Below, piece after piece: positions 62,491 through 64,000 of a stretch of DNA of 64,000 nt. Made by a program: the position numbers and the translations under genes. The notes below the pieces were generated by a model, which ran no database searches, was not told the origin of the DNA, and was given only the letters and a program-made list of their open reading frames with translations. Position 1 is the stretch's first letter, and each line of letters starts with the position of its first letter. The DNA lies in NCBI GenBank assembly GCA_903813345.2, contig CAIIXF020000003.1, forward strand, positions 14,894,931 through 14,958,930. The letters are read 5' to 3'. This DNA comes from Owenia fusiformis. Lineage: Eukaryota > Annelida > Polychaeta > Sabellida > Oweniidae.

Positions 62491-63252
62491 AGATCAAATC
62501 AAATCCCAAATCTAAAGTCAGGTAAAAGATTTTGAAATTCAGTTGAAAAATACCTTTTAACCTTTTTTGAGCTTCAATATGTTTCCATGTCAATACGTTG
62601 CCATGGTAACAGATGTTGGCAGAAGGGAACATACCATGTTTATTTATATTGACAGTAAAAATTAAAAGTCAGTCTAAACCAGTACAGTTGTAAGAAATTG
62701 TTACAGAATTTGTTACAGACGCCGAACGCCGAAACTAAATTATATAGATAATTGTATAGATTTCTACAAATTCTCGTCTTATACTAACAGTTTGCATGAA
62801 GAAATATTTTTCGTATAGTATATACAAAAAAGCGTCTATATTGATACACACATAGTCGGGCCTTGTATGGATTTATTAAAGCAGTGTTTAAAGCAGGATC
62901 ACATATATCTAAAAGGTGACAGAATTGCATGTAATATTTTCAGTTGACCTACCCATGTATTCTTCATCGAATAGAAAGTGTGAATTTATAGAGATTTTCT
63001 CAATTCATATGGCAAGGAATTACATGAGCCCAAAATATTAAATAATAAGTTTTTTGGAAACGTTGCTCCCAACAAGACCGGTTTGAAAGAAATGATGGTC
63101 CCCCATGGATTATGGTCCCCTTTCCTAACGGCCCTTATACTGGCTCTGATTGTGTATAGGATAATAAGGGAGAGTTGTTATTAGGTCACCATATAAATCA
63201 ATGGAGAGTAGGACAATAATTTGGTAGGACCTCCTACCCTTTTACACCTGTT
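62491..63252. other. Region downstream of the xanthine dehydrogenase-like gene
   Basis: No gene or element recognised. It contains the presumed 3' untranslated sequence of the gene whose last coding exon ends at 63253. Confidence 0.4.
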
Positions 63253-63420
63253 TTAAATATTTATTTTGGTTGAGCATAGTGTGTGAATCTGCTCTGCATT
63301 AGCTGGACAGTTAAGTTGGAAAGGTCCCTCTATTCCTGCATCTTTACGAGCTGCTGCTATGGCATCCTTAATGGCAAACATTGCAGCAATACTCATGTGT
63401 AGAGGGGGCTCCCCAACAGC
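63253..63420 (-). CDS. XDH: Xanthine dehydrogenase-like, C-terminal exon (partial gene)
   Basis: A 56-codon minus-strand exon with an acceptor (AATTGCAG) before 63420, ending in TAA. It reads AVGEPPLHMSIAAMFAIKDA, then FQLNCPANAEQIHTLC, matching the end of the molybdenum domain of xanthine dehydrogenase/aldehyde oxidase (AVGEPPLF..A..FFAIKDAI...L.SPATPEKIR..C). The Glu in AVGE corresponds to the active-site base of the molybdenum centre. In xanthine dehydrogenase this enzyme oxidises hypoxanthine to xanthine and urate. The tail after HTLC is only six residues, shorter than in vertebrate enzymes. Upstream exons lie beyond the window. Aldehyde oxidase is the alternative. Confidence 0.8.
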   Translation of the reverse strand, partial: AVGEPPLHMSIAAMFAIKDAIAAARKDAGIEGPFQLNCPANAEQIHTLCSTKINI

Positions 63421-63649
63421 CTGCAATTTAAAACAAACATTCTTCTTACACTCGGTGATATATATACATGCCAATTACACACAGAATGTCATCATATTTG
63501 TTGGATTATCTACAGGGATGCATCGAATAATTGCTAGATAACACAACAACTTTTACATTGATATTTCTTGTATTTCTTAGCACATGCGCAGGTACAAACA
63601 TGAGAGCACTATTGCTTAATACAACTATAATTGAAACTAGGATAACAAT

Positions 63650-64000
63650 GTTGCTTATTCTCAAGTTAAAACAATATTACATTTGGGTCACATGAACCTT
63701 ATTTTTGTTACTTACATTGAGGACATACATTCATTCATTGCACTTTTGTAATATTTAGGTCAATTGAATTGTATTTTTTAACGTTAGGTGCATATTGATT
63801 GTAATTTTTAATATTGTTGGTCATATGGATTATAATCTTTTGTAGGCCTAACACTGTTGTCAGATGAATGGTACTTTTGTAACTTTGAATTGTACGTGAG
63901 TAACATTCTTGTCATATGAATTGTATTTTGTAACTACTGTGGCATATGAATCGTACCTTCGTAACATTGCATTGTACCTTTGTAACATTGTTGTCATATC
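63650..64000. repeat. Degenerate tandem repeat (~36 bp) running off the window
   Basis: Repeated units of the type TTTGTAACATTGTTGTCATATGAATTG recur with variation to the last base. It lies upstream of the visible xanthine dehydrogenase exon, probably in an intron. Confidence 0.65.

Overview
This is an AT-rich stretch of animal nuclear DNA. Genes are split by GT-AG introns, most of the rest is DNA transposons, MITEs and LINE remnants, and there are no operons. The protein families and repeat load suggest a marine invertebrate, perhaps a deuterostome such as a hemichordate, echinoderm or amphioxus; that placement is an inference and nothing here fixes the species. Every host gene I could support lies on the minus strand.

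Region 1 (about 3.1-11.8 kb) holds one gene that would easily be split in annotation: two tandem HAD phosphatase-like domains joined in frame to a full choline dehydrogenase. Five exons join without a phase conflict into 1205 codons. The first HAD domain has lost catalytic residues, the second keeps them, and a stretch resembling a mitochondrial targeting peptide sits inside the protein just before the dehydrogenase. The large first intron carries a 2.0-kb transposon nested in a MITE.

Region 2 (about 12-31 kb) has no host gene I can recognise. It holds a 4.5-kb CACTA-like element (15.5-20.0 kb), a mariner-type element with roughly 195-bp ends (20.7-21.8 kb), a 6.5-kb foldback element whose long inverted ends contain arrays of a repeat of about 172 bp (21.8-28.3 kb), and a 1.07-kb element with long inverted ends (29-30 kb).

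Region 3 (31.3-52.6 kb) holds a 15-exon gene for a Ser/Thr protein kinase fused to three mind-bomb-type SH3 repeats (667 codons, all phases consistent). Beyond its 3' end lies a partial tandem duplicate that has the SH3 repeats but no kinase. The duplicate carries a 5-base deletion that shifts the frame, and a minisatellite has grown from its last coding exon. Introns of the kinase gene carry Tc1, mariner, LINE and MITE insertions, several with a readable empty site nearby.

Region 4 (52.6-64 kb) is mostly repeats (a 3.8-kb inverted-end element and a mariner inside an inverted-arm element). At the far end is the last exon of a xanthine dehydrogenase-like gene whose other exons lie beyond the window, followed by a tandem repeat running off the edge.

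The possible new biology is the HAD-HAD-choline dehydrogenase fusion, which may couple phosphate-ester hydrolysis to choline oxidation, and the kinase-SH3-repeat protein with its adjacent kinase-less copy.
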